From CAITWD01 sp963842065 (GTDB lineage Bacteria; Actinomycetota; Thermoleophilia; Miltoncostaeales; Miltoncostaeaceae), in the NCBI GenBank assembly GCA_963842065.1, contig CAWJEW010000008.1:248001-312000 (forward strand): a DNA stretch of 64,000 nucleotides. The letters are read 5' to 3'. A program made the translations under genes and the position numbers. Each line of letters opens with the position of its first letter. The stretch's first letter is position 1. This document shows, in pieces, positions 1 through 8,186 of the stretch. A model generated the notes under the pieces. That model was not told the origin of the DNA, did not search any database, and was given only the letters and a program-made list of their open reading frames with translations.

Positions 1-645
1 CTGGGCATCGACCGTGAAGAGGCGCCGCTCGTCGAGGCTCGCCAGGTGGCGAGCGAGCTCGCGAACGTGCGCTTTGCGCGCGGGGACATCTACGCTCTGG
101 ACGCCGCGCGCGGCAGCTTCGATGTGGTGCACGCCCATCAGGTCCTGCAGCACCTCGTCGATCCGGTGGCCGCCCTTGTCGAGCTGCGCATGGTGTGCCG
201 TCCCGGCGGGCTCGTCGCGGTGCGCGACAGCGACTACGACAGCATGACCTGGTTCCCACACGATCCGCTGTTTGACCGATGGCAGGAGCTCTATCACGCG
301 GTGGCGCGGGCCAACGGGGGCGAGCCGGACGCGGGCCGCAGGCTGCCCGCCTGGGCCCGCGCCGCCGGCTTCGCTGACGTGCGCGCCTCCGCAAGCTCAT
401 GGTGCTTTGCGACGCCCGCCGAGTGCACCTGGTGGGCGGACTTGTGGGCCGACCGCGTGACGCAGTCGCGGTTCGCGGACCAGGCGCTGAGTGATGGTCA
501 CACGTGTCGCGACGAACTCGAGGCGATCGCGGGTGCGTTCCGAGGCTGGGCTGCGGGCCCCGATGCGTGGTTCGCGATGCTGCACGGCGAGGTGCTGTGC
601 ACGGTGCCCTCCGACGGCGCGCCGCCGGGCCGGGCCGCGCCATGA
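1..645 (+). CDS. SAM-dependent methyltransferase (5' truncated by the window)
   Basis: The frame is open from base 1, so the true start lies outside the window; an internal GTG at 46 is not needed. About 214 residues are visible. The segment GDIYALD followed by SFDVVHAHQVLQHL and RPGGLVAV matches motifs II-III of class I (UbiE/Methyltransf_11-type) SAM methyltransferases; the SAM-binding glycine loop is upstream of the window. The C-terminus (WARAAGFADVRAS, then CFATPAECTWWADLW) resembles actinobacterial UbiE-like enzymes acting on small molecules, but the substrate cannot be read. The stop overlaps the next start (ATGA at 642-645), implying translational coupling with the OsmC gene. Confidence 0.85.
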   Translation: MGIDREEAPLVEARQVASELANVRFARGDIYALDAARGSFDVVHAHQVLQHLVDPVAALVELRMVCRPGGLVAVRDSDYDSMTWFPHDPLFDRWQELYHAVARANGGEPDAGRRLPAWARAAGFADVRASASSWCFATPAECTWWADLWADRVTQSRFADQALSDGHTCRDELEAIAGAFRGWAAGPDAWFAMLHGEVLCTVPSDGAPPGRAAP

Positions 646-1058
646 CGGTCGAGGCGCATGCCCTTGGCGTCGCGTACCAGACACGGTTTACCGCCGGTGA
701 CCACACGGGCCTCGCGGACACGCGCAAGGACAACGTCGGCGGCTCGGTCGGGATGCGCCCCCATGAGCTGCTCGAGGCTGCGCTGGCGACGTGCATGGCG
801 ATCACCGCGCGGATGGCCATGGAGGAGTTCGGTCTCGCCGCGCCGGCGGTGAGCGTCCGCGTGCGGCTCGAGCGATCCGACCGGGCGACGATCGTCCGGT
901 ACGGCGTGACGGCCAATCCCCGCCTCGATGACGTGCGTCGTGAGGTGCTGGCGAATCGCCTGGAGCGCTCGCCGGTGGCACGGACGCTGCGCGCGCCGAT
1001 GGTGCTCGTCACAGACACGACGCACCGGGACTCGGTCGGGCTGCAGACGCCGCCCTGA
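642..1058 (+). CDS. OsmC/Ohr family protein
   Basis: 138 residues from the ATG that overlaps the upstream stop; a longer open frame exists but runs inside the methyltransferase gene. The helix RPHELLEAALATCMAITARM carries the first OsmC cysteine (Cys51). In peroxide-reducing OsmC/Ohr proteins a second Cys lies in a CPV motif; here the equivalent stretch reads LERSPVART, so that residue is Ser and there is no other Cys. The protein may therefore not be a classical thiol peroxidase. Family assignment is firm; activity is uncertain. Co-transcription with the methyltransferase is likely. Confidence 0.85.
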   Translation: MTVEAHALGVAYQTRFTAGDHTGLADTRKDNVGGSVGMRPHELLEAALATCMAITARMAMEEFGLAAPAVSVRVRLERSDRATIVRYGVTANPRLDDVRREVLANRLERSPVARTLRAPMVLVTDTTHRDSVGLQTPP

Positions 1059-1083
1059 CGGGGTCCCCGCGGCGCGCAAATGC

Positions 1084-1506
1084 TCAGGCGCGCAGGACCG
1101 GCGGGAGGATGGCCTGGTCGTACTGCTCACTCATCAGCGGGCTCGAGAGCAGGAAATCGGCGGTCGCGCGGTTGCACGCGATCGGGCAGTTGTGGACGAC
1201 CGCGACGCGCAGGAGCGCCTTGACGTCGACATCGTGGGCCTGCGGCTCGAGCGGGTCCCAGAAGAAGAACACCACGTCAAGCCGGCCCTCCGCGATTCCT
1301 GCACCGACCTGCTGGTCGCCGCCCAGCGGGCCGGACAGAAACCGTCTGACGGGTAGCCCGACCTCCCGCTGCACAAGCGCGCCGGTCGTACCCGTCGCGT
1401 ACAGCTCATGCTGGGCAAGCGTCTCGCGGTTGAAGCGGACCCAGTCAAGGAGGTCCAGCTTGCGGTTGTCGTGGGCGATCAGCGCGATGTGTTTGCAGGC
1501 GTCCAT
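1084..1506 (-). CDS. mgsA: Methylglyoxal synthase
   Basis: 140 residues from an ATG at 1506 (E. coli MgsA is 152). It converts dihydroxyacetone phosphate to methylglyoxal and phosphate, a bypass of lower glycolysis. The whole family signature is present: HIALIAHD (His12), LYATGTTG, SGPLGGDQQ (Asp64), FFWDPLEPQAHD (Asp84, His91, Asp92) and CNRATADF. These correspond to the phosphate-binding and catalytic residues of the E. coli enzyme. It lies downstream of, and on the same strand as, the LysR gene, 168 bp away; co-regulation is possible but not shown. Confidence 0.96.
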   Translation of the reverse strand: MDACKHIALIAHDNRKLDLLDWVRFNRETLAQHELYATGTTGALVQREVGLPVRRFLSGPLGGDQQVGAGIAEGRLDVVFFFWDPLEPQAHDVDVKALLRVAVVHNCPIACNRATADFLLSSPLMSEQYDQAILPPVLRA

Positions 1507-1674
1507 GAGAACCTCACCGGTCAGTTCGAGGGTGGCGACGACGGGCCCGCACGTCCGGGCCGGGCGCACCGGCGCCCCCCAGGGTAGCCGCGATTGGTCG
1601 CCATGCGCCCACCGATGCTGTCACTCTCCGTTTACAGGCTGCACCCCGCGGTGCTCCGGTGCTCGGCGAGGGCG

Positions 1675-2700
1675 CTACTGCAGCCCCACGTCCGTGTCCG
1701 TTTCCGCCGCCGCCGTGCCTGCGTCCGCCAGCCTGGGTCGTGCGGGGGCCGGCCACGGGGTGACCACCGCCCCGCTTGCCAGGCGCAGCCCCGCCGGCCG
1801 GACGCCGGGCCACCCCGCGTCGTGCAGCAGGTCGAGCAGCTCGGCCGCGAAGGTGCCGGCGGATGCCGGCCCGACGGCTCCGGCTCGCCGGGCGAGCCCA
1901 ATCGTCCGCACGAGTCGGGGCCGGTCAATGCGGATGGTCCACAGCCCGGGCTGGTGGGTGGCGACGATACTCGGGATCACCGCGGCACCAAGTCCGCGGG
2001 CGACCAGCGCCAACACGCCCGACAGCTCGCCGCCATCGCAGGCGATGGTCGGCTCGAAGCCGGCGTGGCGGCAGGCCGCGAACACCGTCGTCCGGATCGT
2101 GTAGCCCGCACGTGGAACCACCAGCGGCACCCCTGCGAGCTCGCTGATGCCCAGACGCTTGCGGCCCGCGAGGGCATGCCCGGCCCCGACGACGACGACG
2201 AGGTCCTCCTCGGCGAGCGGCACGGTTTCGACCCCGAGGTGTGGCACGGGCAGGATCACCAACCCGAGATCCAGCTCGTCCCGCTCCAGTCGCGTGACGA
2301 GGTCCTCCGAGCCGGCCTCGACGAACTCCAGGGCAACCCGCTGGTGGTGCGCATGAAATGCGGTGAGCGCCGCGGGCAGCAGCACGCTCGACAGCGACGG
2401 GGTCGCCCCGACGCGTAGGGTGCCGCCCTCTGGGCTCATGAGCTCGTTGGCGGTGCGCCGGATCTGTTCGACGTCCGCCAGCGCCTGGCGTGCGAGCGGC
2501 AGCAGCGCCTCGCCTGCCGGCGTGAGCGCGACACCCCGCGGGACGCGCTCAAACAATTCAGTGCCGAGATCGCGCTCGAGTCGCTTCAGCTGCGTGCTCA
2601 GTGAGGGTTGGGCCAGATGCAGGGCTGCAGCGGCGCGTGTGAGGTTGCCGTGTTCGGCGACCGTGACGAAGTAGCCGAGCTGCTGGAGCGCAACAGCCAT
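1675..2700 (-). CDS. LysR-family transcriptional regulator
   Basis: 341 residues. The N-terminal winged helix is canonical: LQQLGYFVTVAEHGNLTRAA, LHLAQPSLSTQLKRLE, LGTELFERVPRGVALTPAG. Residues about 95-300 form the periplasmic-binding-protein-like effector domain (GTLRVGATPSLSSVLLP, LDLGLVILP). It is divergent from the membrane-protein gene at 2828, and a dyad lies in the shared intergenic region, which makes that gene and itself the likely targets. The inducer is not deducible. Confidence 0.93.
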   Translation of the reverse strand: MAVALQQLGYFVTVAEHGNLTRAAAALHLAQPSLSTQLKRLERDLGTELFERVPRGVALTPAGEALLPLARQALADVEQIRRTANELMSPEGGTLRVGATPSLSSVLLPAALTAFHAHHQRVALEFVEAGSEDLVTRLERDELDLGLVILPVPHLGVETVPLAEEDLVVVVGAGHALAGRKRLGISELAGVPLVVPRAGYTIRTTVFAACRHAGFEPTIACDGGELSGVLALVARGLGAAVIPSIVATHQPGLWTIRIDRPRLVRTIGLARRAGAVGPASAGTFAAELLDLLHDAGWPGVRPAGLRLASGAVVTPWPAPARPRLADAGTAAAETDTDVGLQ

Positions 2701-2716
2701 AGCGAAAGGCTATCGC

Positions 2717-2736
2717 AATACCACGACATCCGTATT
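2717..2736. promoter_or_regulatory. Dyad AATAC-N10-GTATT, candidate LysR operator
   Basis: A perfect 5-bp inverted repeat with a 10-bp spacer sits 16 bp upstream of the LysR start, in the 127-bp intergenic region shared with the divergent gene at 2828. Size and A/T-rich arms fit a LysR-type recognition box. The binding assignment is inferred from position only. Confidence 0.45.
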
Positions 2737-2827
2737 AGACGTGAGCCCGCCGCGGCAGGAGGATTCAGCTAAGTACAAATCGCCACAAATCCCCCCGCAC
2801 CCAACCCGATCGAAGAAGGAGGTACCC

Positions 2828-3424
2828 GTGACTCCGTCACGCAGATATACCGATCTGCTGGTCAGTTGGATGGGCGTCGTTGCAGTAGTCGGTCTTCTTA
2901 TCGCTGGTGGCCTCGCCCTCTGGGCCCACAATTACGTGAGCGACCAAGTCACCAACCAGCTCTCCTCGCAGCAGATCGTCTTCCCGCCTGCGACCGCCAT
3001 CTATCCATGCGCGGCGGGGGTCACAGGAGAGGACTGCCACCCGCAGTACGCGTCTGAGAAATCCTACGGCGGACAGAAGCTGACGACCGGCGATCAAGCC
3101 CGGGAATACGCAGACGTCCAGCTCCAAAACGACCTCAATGCTATTGCTGGTGGCAAGACCTACGCGCAGTTGTCAGCTGCGTCGCTGGCTGCCCCGTCGA
3201 ATACTGCGCTATCCGGCCTGGTTGCGGTCGTGTTTAAGGGCACAACCCTGAAGGGCCTGCTGCTGAACGGCTACGCCTTTGGCACCATCGCGACCATCGC
3301 TGGATGGTCTGCGCTCGTCGCCTTCGTTGGTGCCGGCCTGATGTTGATCCTGTCGATCCTTGGGTTCCTGCACGCCTACGGGAAGATCGGACGAAAGTCC
3401 GAGGAGCCCACGGCGACGGCATAA
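2828..3424 (+). CDS. Two-helix membrane protein with extracytoplasmic domain
   Basis: 198 residues from a GTG at 2828 preceded by a perfect AAGGAGGT (2816-2823); the frame is open further upstream, but this ribosome binding site decides the start. A membrane segment at about 12-33 (LLVSWMGVVAVVGLLIAGGL) is followed by an outside domain with two Cys (IYPCAAGVTGEDCHPQY), and a second membrane region at about 155-185 precedes a short cytoplasmic tail. I do not recognise a named family. It may be controlled by the divergent LysR regulator. Confidence 0.8.
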   Translation: MTPSRRYTDLLVSWMGVVAVVGLLIAGGLALWAHNYVSDQVTNQLSSQQIVFPPATAIYPCAAGVTGEDCHPQYASEKSYGGQKLTTGDQAREYADVQLQNDLNAIAGGKTYAQLSAASLAAPSNTALSGLVAVVFKGTTLKGLLLNGYAFGTIATIAGWSALVAFVGAGLMLILSILGFLHAYGKIGRKSEEPTATA

Positions 3425-3483
3425 CTCCACGATCACGGACCGGCGCGCCCACGCCGGTCCGAGTCTGCTCCCTCCGACCGACG

Positions 3484-3530
3484 CGCGTCGCGGGGCCTGC
3501 CGACTTCAAGTCGGCAGGGCCCGCGACGCG
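3484..3530. terminator. Long perfect-arm hairpin, probable terminator
   Basis: Two 23-base arms (3484-3506 and 3508-3530) pair with a single mismatch; GCCTGCCGACTT pairs with AAGTCGGCAGG at the centre. It starts 60 bp after the membrane-protein stop. No T tract follows, so it may be a rho-independent terminator of the GC-only type or another stem-loop element. Confidence 0.5.
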
Positions 3531-3640
3531 TGACGTCGGGGTACGCCTCGCGCTGCGTGTCACCTGCGCTGCGCCGACGGACCTAGGGGCGAGCGTTTAG
3601 TCTGCTCCAGTCGGCGGGCCGATCGGAGGAATCGCCCAAG

Positions 3641-5662
3641 GTGCAGCGGCGAGGGCCATCGCGACGGCGGGGCATGCCCGGTAGCGCCGGTCCCGCCGGC
3701 AGGCATGCGCGGGCGCGTTCGTCGCGCCGCCCGCTCGGGGCCGTCGCCCTCGCGCTGATCGCGATCGTCGTCGTCTTCGCAGCCGGGGCCCGACCGGCGC
3801 GGGCGGCCAGCCCCCCTGCAGACCCGGCCGCCGCCCTTGCCCATGAGTACGCGCCGGTGCTGCGGCTCAAGGAGGTCCCCGGCTCGTGCGGCATCGGTGA
3901 GCCGTATGTCCCGATCGACGTCAATCTGCTGATGGGCAACCCCGAGGTCGCGCTGCGCGGACCCTGGGACACGACAAACATCGTCACGGTCGGACCGACC
4001 GCCAAGGATCTCGCCCGCGGGCTGTTCGGGTACCACCTGGACTTCCCGGGCAACGCCTTGCAGCCGGGATGCACATACGAGGAGTGGCAGCAGCACCTGG
4101 TCGCGGGGAGCACGCCCACGATCTACGCGCACGTGGTGACGCAGGTCGGCGTCCCCGGCCAGCTGGCGCTCCAGTACTGGTTCTTTTACGTCTTCAACGA
4201 CTGGGTCAACACCCACGAAGGCGACTGGGAGATGATCCAGCTCAACTTCGACGCGGGCACGCCGGCGCAGGCCCTCACGCGCCATCCCGTCGAGGTCGGC
4301 TACAGCCAGCACTCGAGCGCCGAGCGAGCGACATGGGGATCGGCGCCGCTGGAGATCGTAGACGGGACCCATCCGGTTGTGTACGTCGCCAAAGGGTCTC
4401 AGGCCAACTTCTTCAGCTCAGACCTGTACCTGATGCGCAGTTCCGCCGAGGGCGTCGGCTGCGACGACACGACCGGGCCGTCGGTGACGGTGAACCCGGA
4501 TGTCGCGGTGATCCCAACCGACACGGCGGCGTACCTGCGCGCCTACCCATGGCTGGGCTTCCTCGGGCGCTGGGGAGAGCAGCACGCCGCGTTCTTCAAC
4601 GGGCCGACGGGCCCGAACCTGAAACTGCAATGGACCGAGCCGTTCACCTGGGCGGCGACCAGCTGGCGTGCCGAGACGTTCGCGGTGCCGGGGGCCGGGC
4701 TGACCCCGACCCCGGCCACCGACTTCTTCTGCGGCGCGGTCGCGCGAGGTTCCACCATCCTGCGCCAGGCCAAGGCCAACCCGCTGCCGTGGCTGATCGC
4801 GCTGGCGGTCATCGTCCTGGCGGTCGTGTGGGGTCTCTCGAAGACCGTCTGGAGGCCCGCCGATCCGTCCCGGCTTGCGCGCCGACGGCATCTGGGCCAG
4901 GTCGTCTCCTGTGCGGCGGCCCGATTCTGGTCACACCGGCGCCTGTTCTTGGGGATCGGGCTGGTGTTCGTGCCGATCGGGGCCGCCGTGGCGGTCGTCC
5001 AGGCGTTCGCGTTCGACGTGTGGGGCTTGACGCCGCTGATGGCCGACACCGGCAGGGCGAACGCGTTCGTGGCCGGCCTCGCCCTCGGGCTGGGTGTGCT
5101 GATGACGTTCCTGGGACTGGCCGTCGTCCAGGCGGCGACCGCCAGGGCCGTGGCGGACCTGGACGCCGGCAGGCCGGTCGGCGTCCTGTCGGCGTACCGG
5201 GGCCTGCGCGGCCGTCTGCGAAGGCTCCTGGGCGCGCTCGCGTTCGTGGTGGTCGTGCAGATCGTCCTTGATCTGACGATCGTGCTCATCCCTGTGGCGC
5301 TGTTCCTGCTCGTGCGCTGGTCGCTGCTTGGCGTGGTCGCAGGTCTGGAGGATGATCCGCGCCCGGGGGTGCTGCGGCGCAGCAACGCGTTGACGCGTCG
5401 GCATTGGTGGCGGAGCGCGGTCGTCGCGCTGGGAGTCACCGGCGCGGCCCTGCTGGTCGGGCCGCTCGTGGGCGGGATCGTGCTCGTGTCCACGAGCGCC
5501 TCATTCGCGTTCGTGAACATCGTCGCCGCGATCGTCAACGTCGCCGCGCTGCCATTTGCGTCTGTCGCGCTGACCTATCTCTACTACGACCTCTGCGCGC
5601 GCGAGCAGGAGCGGGCGGCGGCTGCGGTCCCGGGCACCGACGAGGCCACAGCGACCGCCTGA
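3641..5662 (+). CDS. Vps62-like domain protein with C-terminal multi-pass membrane domain
   Basis: 673 residues from GTG 3641 (GGAGGA ten bases upstream). Residues about 28-55 are a signal/membrane segment ending in AGARPARAA. The extracytoplasmic part (about 60-370) carries the signature of Vps62/DUF946-type proteins: HEYAPVLRL, LALQYWFFYVFN, HEGDWEMIQL, and VYVAKGSQANFF. From about 385 there are six or more hydrophobic segments with a cytoplasmic loop (RRSNALTRRHWWRSAVV) like membrane domains fused to glycerophosphodiester phosphodiesterases. The fusion suggests an envelope protein; no enzymatic role can be assigned. Confidence 0.82.
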   Translation: MQRRGPSRRRGMPGSAGPAGRHARARSSRRPLGAVALALIAIVVVFAAGARPARAASPPADPAAALAHEYAPVLRLKEVPGSCGIGEPYVPIDVNLLMGNPEVALRGPWDTTNIVTVGPTAKDLARGLFGYHLDFPGNALQPGCTYEEWQQHLVAGSTPTIYAHVVTQVGVPGQLALQYWFFYVFNDWVNTHEGDWEMIQLNFDAGTPAQALTRHPVEVGYSQHSSAERATWGSAPLEIVDGTHPVVYVAKGSQANFFSSDLYLMRSSAEGVGCDDTTGPSVTVNPDVAVIPTDTAAYLRAYPWLGFLGRWGEQHAAFFNGPTGPNLKLQWTEPFTWAATSWRAETFAVPGAGLTPTPATDFFCGAVARGSTILRQAKANPLPWLIALAVIVLAVVWGLSKTVWRPADPSRLARRRHLGQVVSCAAARFWSHRRLFLGIGLVFVPIGAAVAVVQAFAFDVWGLTPLMADTGRANAFVAGLALGLGVLMTFLGLAVVQAATARAVADLDAGRPVGVLSAYRGLRGRLRRLLGALAFVVVVQIVLDLTIVLIPVALFLLVRWSLLGVVAGLEDDPRPGVLRRSNALTRRHWWRSAVVALGVTGAALLVGPLVGGIVLVSTSASFAFVNIVAAIVNVAALPFASVALTYLYYDLCAREQERAAAAVPGTDEATATA

Positions 5663-5729
5663 GGTCGTGGCACGGCGCGGTGGTATCGTCGCCGGGGCGT
5701 TCCCACCCGTACGCCGAGGAGCACAGACG

Positions 5730-6686
5730 ATGCCGGCAGACCAGGTCACGCTGGACAACTTCGTCCGCGCCGAGACGAACCGGATGTTCGCCGGTCTCGT
5801 GCGGCAGGCGGGCGGCATCAACCGGTGGCACCACGTGCGCGGACCGGTGCCACTCGATCAGCAGACGGTGATTCGCATGAACCGCGACACCCTCTACAGC
5901 GTGGCGGTCCTCGACCTCACCGGGGGTGCGGAATTGACGATTCCGGACGCCGGGGACCGCTACCTGTCGGTCATGGTGGTCAATCAGGACCACTACATCA
6001 ATCGCGTCTATCACGACGCCGGCAGCTATCGCCTCACGCAGGCTGAGTTCGACACGCCGTTCGTCGTGGTCGCGGCGCGCGTGCTGGTCGATGCGAGCGA
6101 CGCCGCCGATGTGGCCGCCGTCAACGCCATCCAAGACGGCTTGGCCGTCAGCGCGGGTGGGTCCGCGCCGTTCGTGATGCCGAACTACGACGAGACGAGT
6201 TTCACCGGCCTGCGCGACGCGGTGCTCGAACTCGGGCGCTACACGGCCGGGCTCGGCCGAACCTTCGGCACCAAGGACGCCGTCGATCCGATTCGGCACC
6301 TGGTCGGCACGGCCGTAGGGTGGGGCGGAATGCCCGAGCACGAGGCGCTGTATGTCAACGTCTCGCCCGGGCTTCCGGTCGGCGAGTACCGGCTGATTGT
6401 GTCGGACGTGCCGGTCGACGCGTTCTGGTCGATCTCCGTCTATGGCGCCGACGGGTTCTTCGCCCCGAACGATCGCGACGCCTACAACGTCAACAGCGTC
6501 ATGGCCGCCCGGAATCCGGACGGGTCGATCACCGTGCATTTCGGTGGCTGCGCCGACGATCGCTCCAACTGCCTGCCGATCTCCGAGGGCTGGGACTACC
6601 TGATCCGCCTGTATCGTCCCCGGCCGGAACTGCTGCATGGGGCATGGACGTTTCCGGGCGTTGAGCCAGTCCCGGGTTTCGCCTGA
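5730..6686 (+). CDS. DUF1254/DUF1214 domain protein
   Basis: 318 residues from ATG 5730 with GAGGAG eight bases upstream. The N-terminal half (VIRMNRDTLYSVAVLDL, YLSVMVVNQDHYINRVYH) is the DUF1254 domain; the C-terminal half (VPVDAFWSISVYGADGFF, NPDGSITVHFGG) is DUF1214. Such two-domain proteins are widespread and often annotated as cell-envelope proteins, but their biochemical role is not established. No signal peptide is seen. It follows the Vps62-like gene by 67 bp on the same strand and may be co-transcribed. Confidence 0.9.
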   Translation: MPADQVTLDNFVRAETNRMFAGLVRQAGGINRWHHVRGPVPLDQQTVIRMNRDTLYSVAVLDLTGGAELTIPDAGDRYLSVMVVNQDHYINRVYHDAGSYRLTQAEFDTPFVVVAARVLVDASDAADVAAVNAIQDGLAVSAGGSAPFVMPNYDETSFTGLRDAVLELGRYTAGLGRTFGTKDAVDPIRHLVGTAVGWGGMPEHEALYVNVSPGLPVGEYRLIVSDVPVDAFWSISVYGADGFFAPNDRDAYNVNSVMAARNPDGSITVHFGGCADDRSNCLPISEGWDYLIRLYRPRPELLHGAWTFPGVEPVPGFA

Positions 6687-6808
6687 GTGCGTCACGGGCC
6701 CTCGACGCGGGTCCCCCGGGTCCAGGCATACGGCGTTCGTGACCGGCGGGGCCCCATATCGGGCACATGCCGTCGGCGGCGGCGCACCGGCGAACAGTGC
6801 GCTCGCGA

Positions 6809-7273
6809 TTACCGTGGCTGCCAGGCCTCCGGTGGTGCGGCGAGCTCGATGATCTCCGGTGGCAGCTCGCCGGCGACGAGATCGGCGACGGTCACGCCTT
6901 CGAGCACTTCGCGCAGTCGGGACCGTAGCGCGATCCACACGGTCGGCAGCGAGCGAGCGGCACCGCCGTACTCAAGTTCCTCTGGGCGCAGCCCTCGGAC
7001 GCTTGCCAATGGCCCTTCGAGCGTGCGGATCACGTCGGCAACGCTGATCTGATTGGCAGGACGCGCGAGTCGGAAGCCACCCTGTTGCCCGCGCACGCTG
7101 CGTACGATCCCGCCGCGCTTGAGCTCAAGCAGGATGTTCTCCAGGAAGGCGATCGGGATGTCCTGCGCGGTCGCCATCTGATCGCGCGTCACCGCGCGCC
7201 CGTGCTCGGCTTCGAGCGCGGCGAGTTCGGTCAGGCCGCGCAGCGCGTAGTCGACCTTGGCGGAAATGCGCAT
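6809..7273 (-). CDS. Rrf2-family transcriptional regulator lacking Fe-S cysteines
   Basis: 154 residues. The Rrf2 winged helix is clear: MRISAKVDYALRGLTELA at the start, IPIAFLENILLELKRGGIV as recognition region, and VRGQQGGFRLARP as wing. IscR/NsrR-type members bind a cluster through three Cys, but this protein contains no cysteine, so it is closer in kind to cluster-free CymR-like regulators, some of which control sulfur and cysteine metabolism. It is divergent from the leader ORF/DUF336 unit at 7569-8112, with a 10-bp-arm dyad between them. Confidence 0.92.
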   Translation of the reverse strand: MRISAKVDYALRGLTELAALEAEHGRAVTRDQMATAQDIPIAFLENILLELKRGGIVRSVRGQQGGFRLARPANQISVADVIRTLEGPLASVRGLRPEELEYGGAARSLPTVWIALRSRLREVLEGVTVADLVAGELPPEIIELAAPPEAWQPR

Positions 7274-7337
7274 GCGCGTATACTGCCCGTTTCTTCGGCC
7301 ACCGTTATCTCGTATGGCGATTCTCTTTTCGCGCGCG

Positions 7338-7358
7338 CCGCGTCGACTGTCGACGCGG
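7338..7358. promoter_or_regulatory. Perfect 10-bp-arm dyad, candidate Rrf2 operator
   Basis: CCGCGTCGAC and GTCGACGCGG flank a single T, 65 bp upstream of the Rrf2 start and about 70 bp upstream of a good promoter on the other strand. Position between divergent units suggests an operator; a hairpin role in an Rrf2 leader is the alternative. Confidence 0.45.
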
Positions 7359-7427
7359 AGGGCTGGATTGGCTGAATTCTTGCGGGCGCTCGGCTCGTAC
7401 TTGAATCACCATAAAATACACCACAAT

Positions 7428-7456
7428 TTGACCTTTTTGTCTCGCGAAGATAGGTT
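7428..7456 (+). promoter_or_regulatory. Sigma70-like promoter TTGACC-N17-TAGGTT
   Basis: The -35 TTGACC (7428-7433) and -10 TAGGTT (7451-7456) have 17-bp spacing, inside an unusually A/T-rich patch for this genome. A CGCGACC/GGTCGCG stem (7464-7479) follows at once, probably in the transcript's 5' end. The promoter points to the leader ORF at 7569 and the DUF336 gene. Confidence 0.6.
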
Positions 7457-7568
7457 GAGGTCTCGCGACCGAGGTCGCGGTGGACGCCCTCGGGCCGGGC
7501 CGAGGAGCCGCCCGCAGGACCCGTCGGCGCGCAAGATCCGTATCCCCCTGACGAGGCGAGCAACAACG

Positions 7569-7709
7569 ATGACGGCACGAACTCTCCACATCCTGGCGAC
7601 GCGTGGCGCGGACGCAACGGGATACGGGGAGTGTTCGTGCTCGTGTGCCGTCATCCGCGCGTCGAGGATGCCGGCGTGGTCCGCGGAAGGGGTCCGCAAT
7701 GCCCCCTGA
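7569..7709 (+). CDS. Short Cys-rich leader-type ORF
   Basis: 46 residues from ATG 7569, with MTARTLHILATRG at the start and GECSCSCAVIR in the middle: three Cys codons alternate with Glu and Ser codons. It lies between a good promoter and the DUF336 gene, whose start (7699) is inside its last codons. This layout resembles cysteine-responsive leader peptides of actinobacteria, where ribosome stalling at Cys codons changes downstream translation. The divergent cysteine-free Rrf2 regulator is in line with that. Expression is not proven; a chance ORF in a long 5' leader is the alternative. Confidence 0.4.
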   Translation: MTARTLHILATRGADATGYGECSCSCAVIRASRMPAWSAEGVRNAP

Positions 7710-8112
7710 CCAGCACGCACCGTGCGCTGTTCATCCAAAGCAGGCGGGCGCGGACGCGGTTGCCGCCGCGCCCGTCTTATCCGACGAAGCGGCGCGTGCG
7801 CTCGTCAGCGTCGCCGTCGGCCTCGCGGAGGACCTTGGCGTCCCGTCTGCGGTGGCCGTCCTCGACGCCGACGGAGATGTCCGGCTCGCCGAACGCTCGG
7901 GGCAGCTCCCGGGACCGGCGCTCGCGTCGGCCATCGATGCCGCGCGCGCAGCACTTGCCGGGCGGGATGAGGCCGACGCCGAGACCGGGTCGGCCGCGAT
8001 CGTGTTACGGGACGCGGCGGGGCTGTTCGGTGCGCTCGGGGTCGCGGGCGGTCCGGACGGGTTCGGTCTCGAGGCGTGCCGGAATGCGGGACGCGCACTC
8101 GGCCTGATCTAG
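7699..8112 (+). CDS. GlcG/HbpS (DUF336) family protein
   Basis: 137 residues from ATG 7699. After a short N-terminal extension (with one Cys in HAPCAVH) the sequence LSDEAARALVSVAVGLAEDLG, SAVAVLDADGDVRLAERS and ALASAIDAARAALAGR follows the DUF336 fold of GlcG and heme-binding HbpS. The heme-ligand Thr of HbpS cannot be placed confidently. The function is unknown; the family includes heme-linked redox sensors and corrinoid-adduct processing proteins. The start overlaps the leader ORF end, so translation may be coupled. Confidence 0.8.
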   Translation: MPPDQHAPCAVHPKQAGADAVAAAPVLSDEAARALVSVAVGLAEDLGVPSAVAVLDADGDVRLAERSGQLPGPALASAIDAARAALAGRDEADAETGSAAIVLRDAAGLFGALGVAGGPDGFGLEACRNAGRALGLI

Positions 8113-8151
8113 CCGCACGGCGTGAGCAGGGCCGTCTCGGACCAAGCGGTG

Positions 8152-8165
8152 CCGGGACGTCCCGG
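8152..8165. terminator. Short palindrome between convergent genes
   Basis: CCGGGAC directly repeated inverted as GTCCCGG, 40 bp after the DUF336 stop and 22 bp before the MarR gene end. A bidirectional terminator is plausible; no T tract is visible and the palindrome has no loop, so the call is weak. Confidence 0.25.
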
Positions 8166-8186
8166 GCAGCGCGCCGGTGCTCCGGG

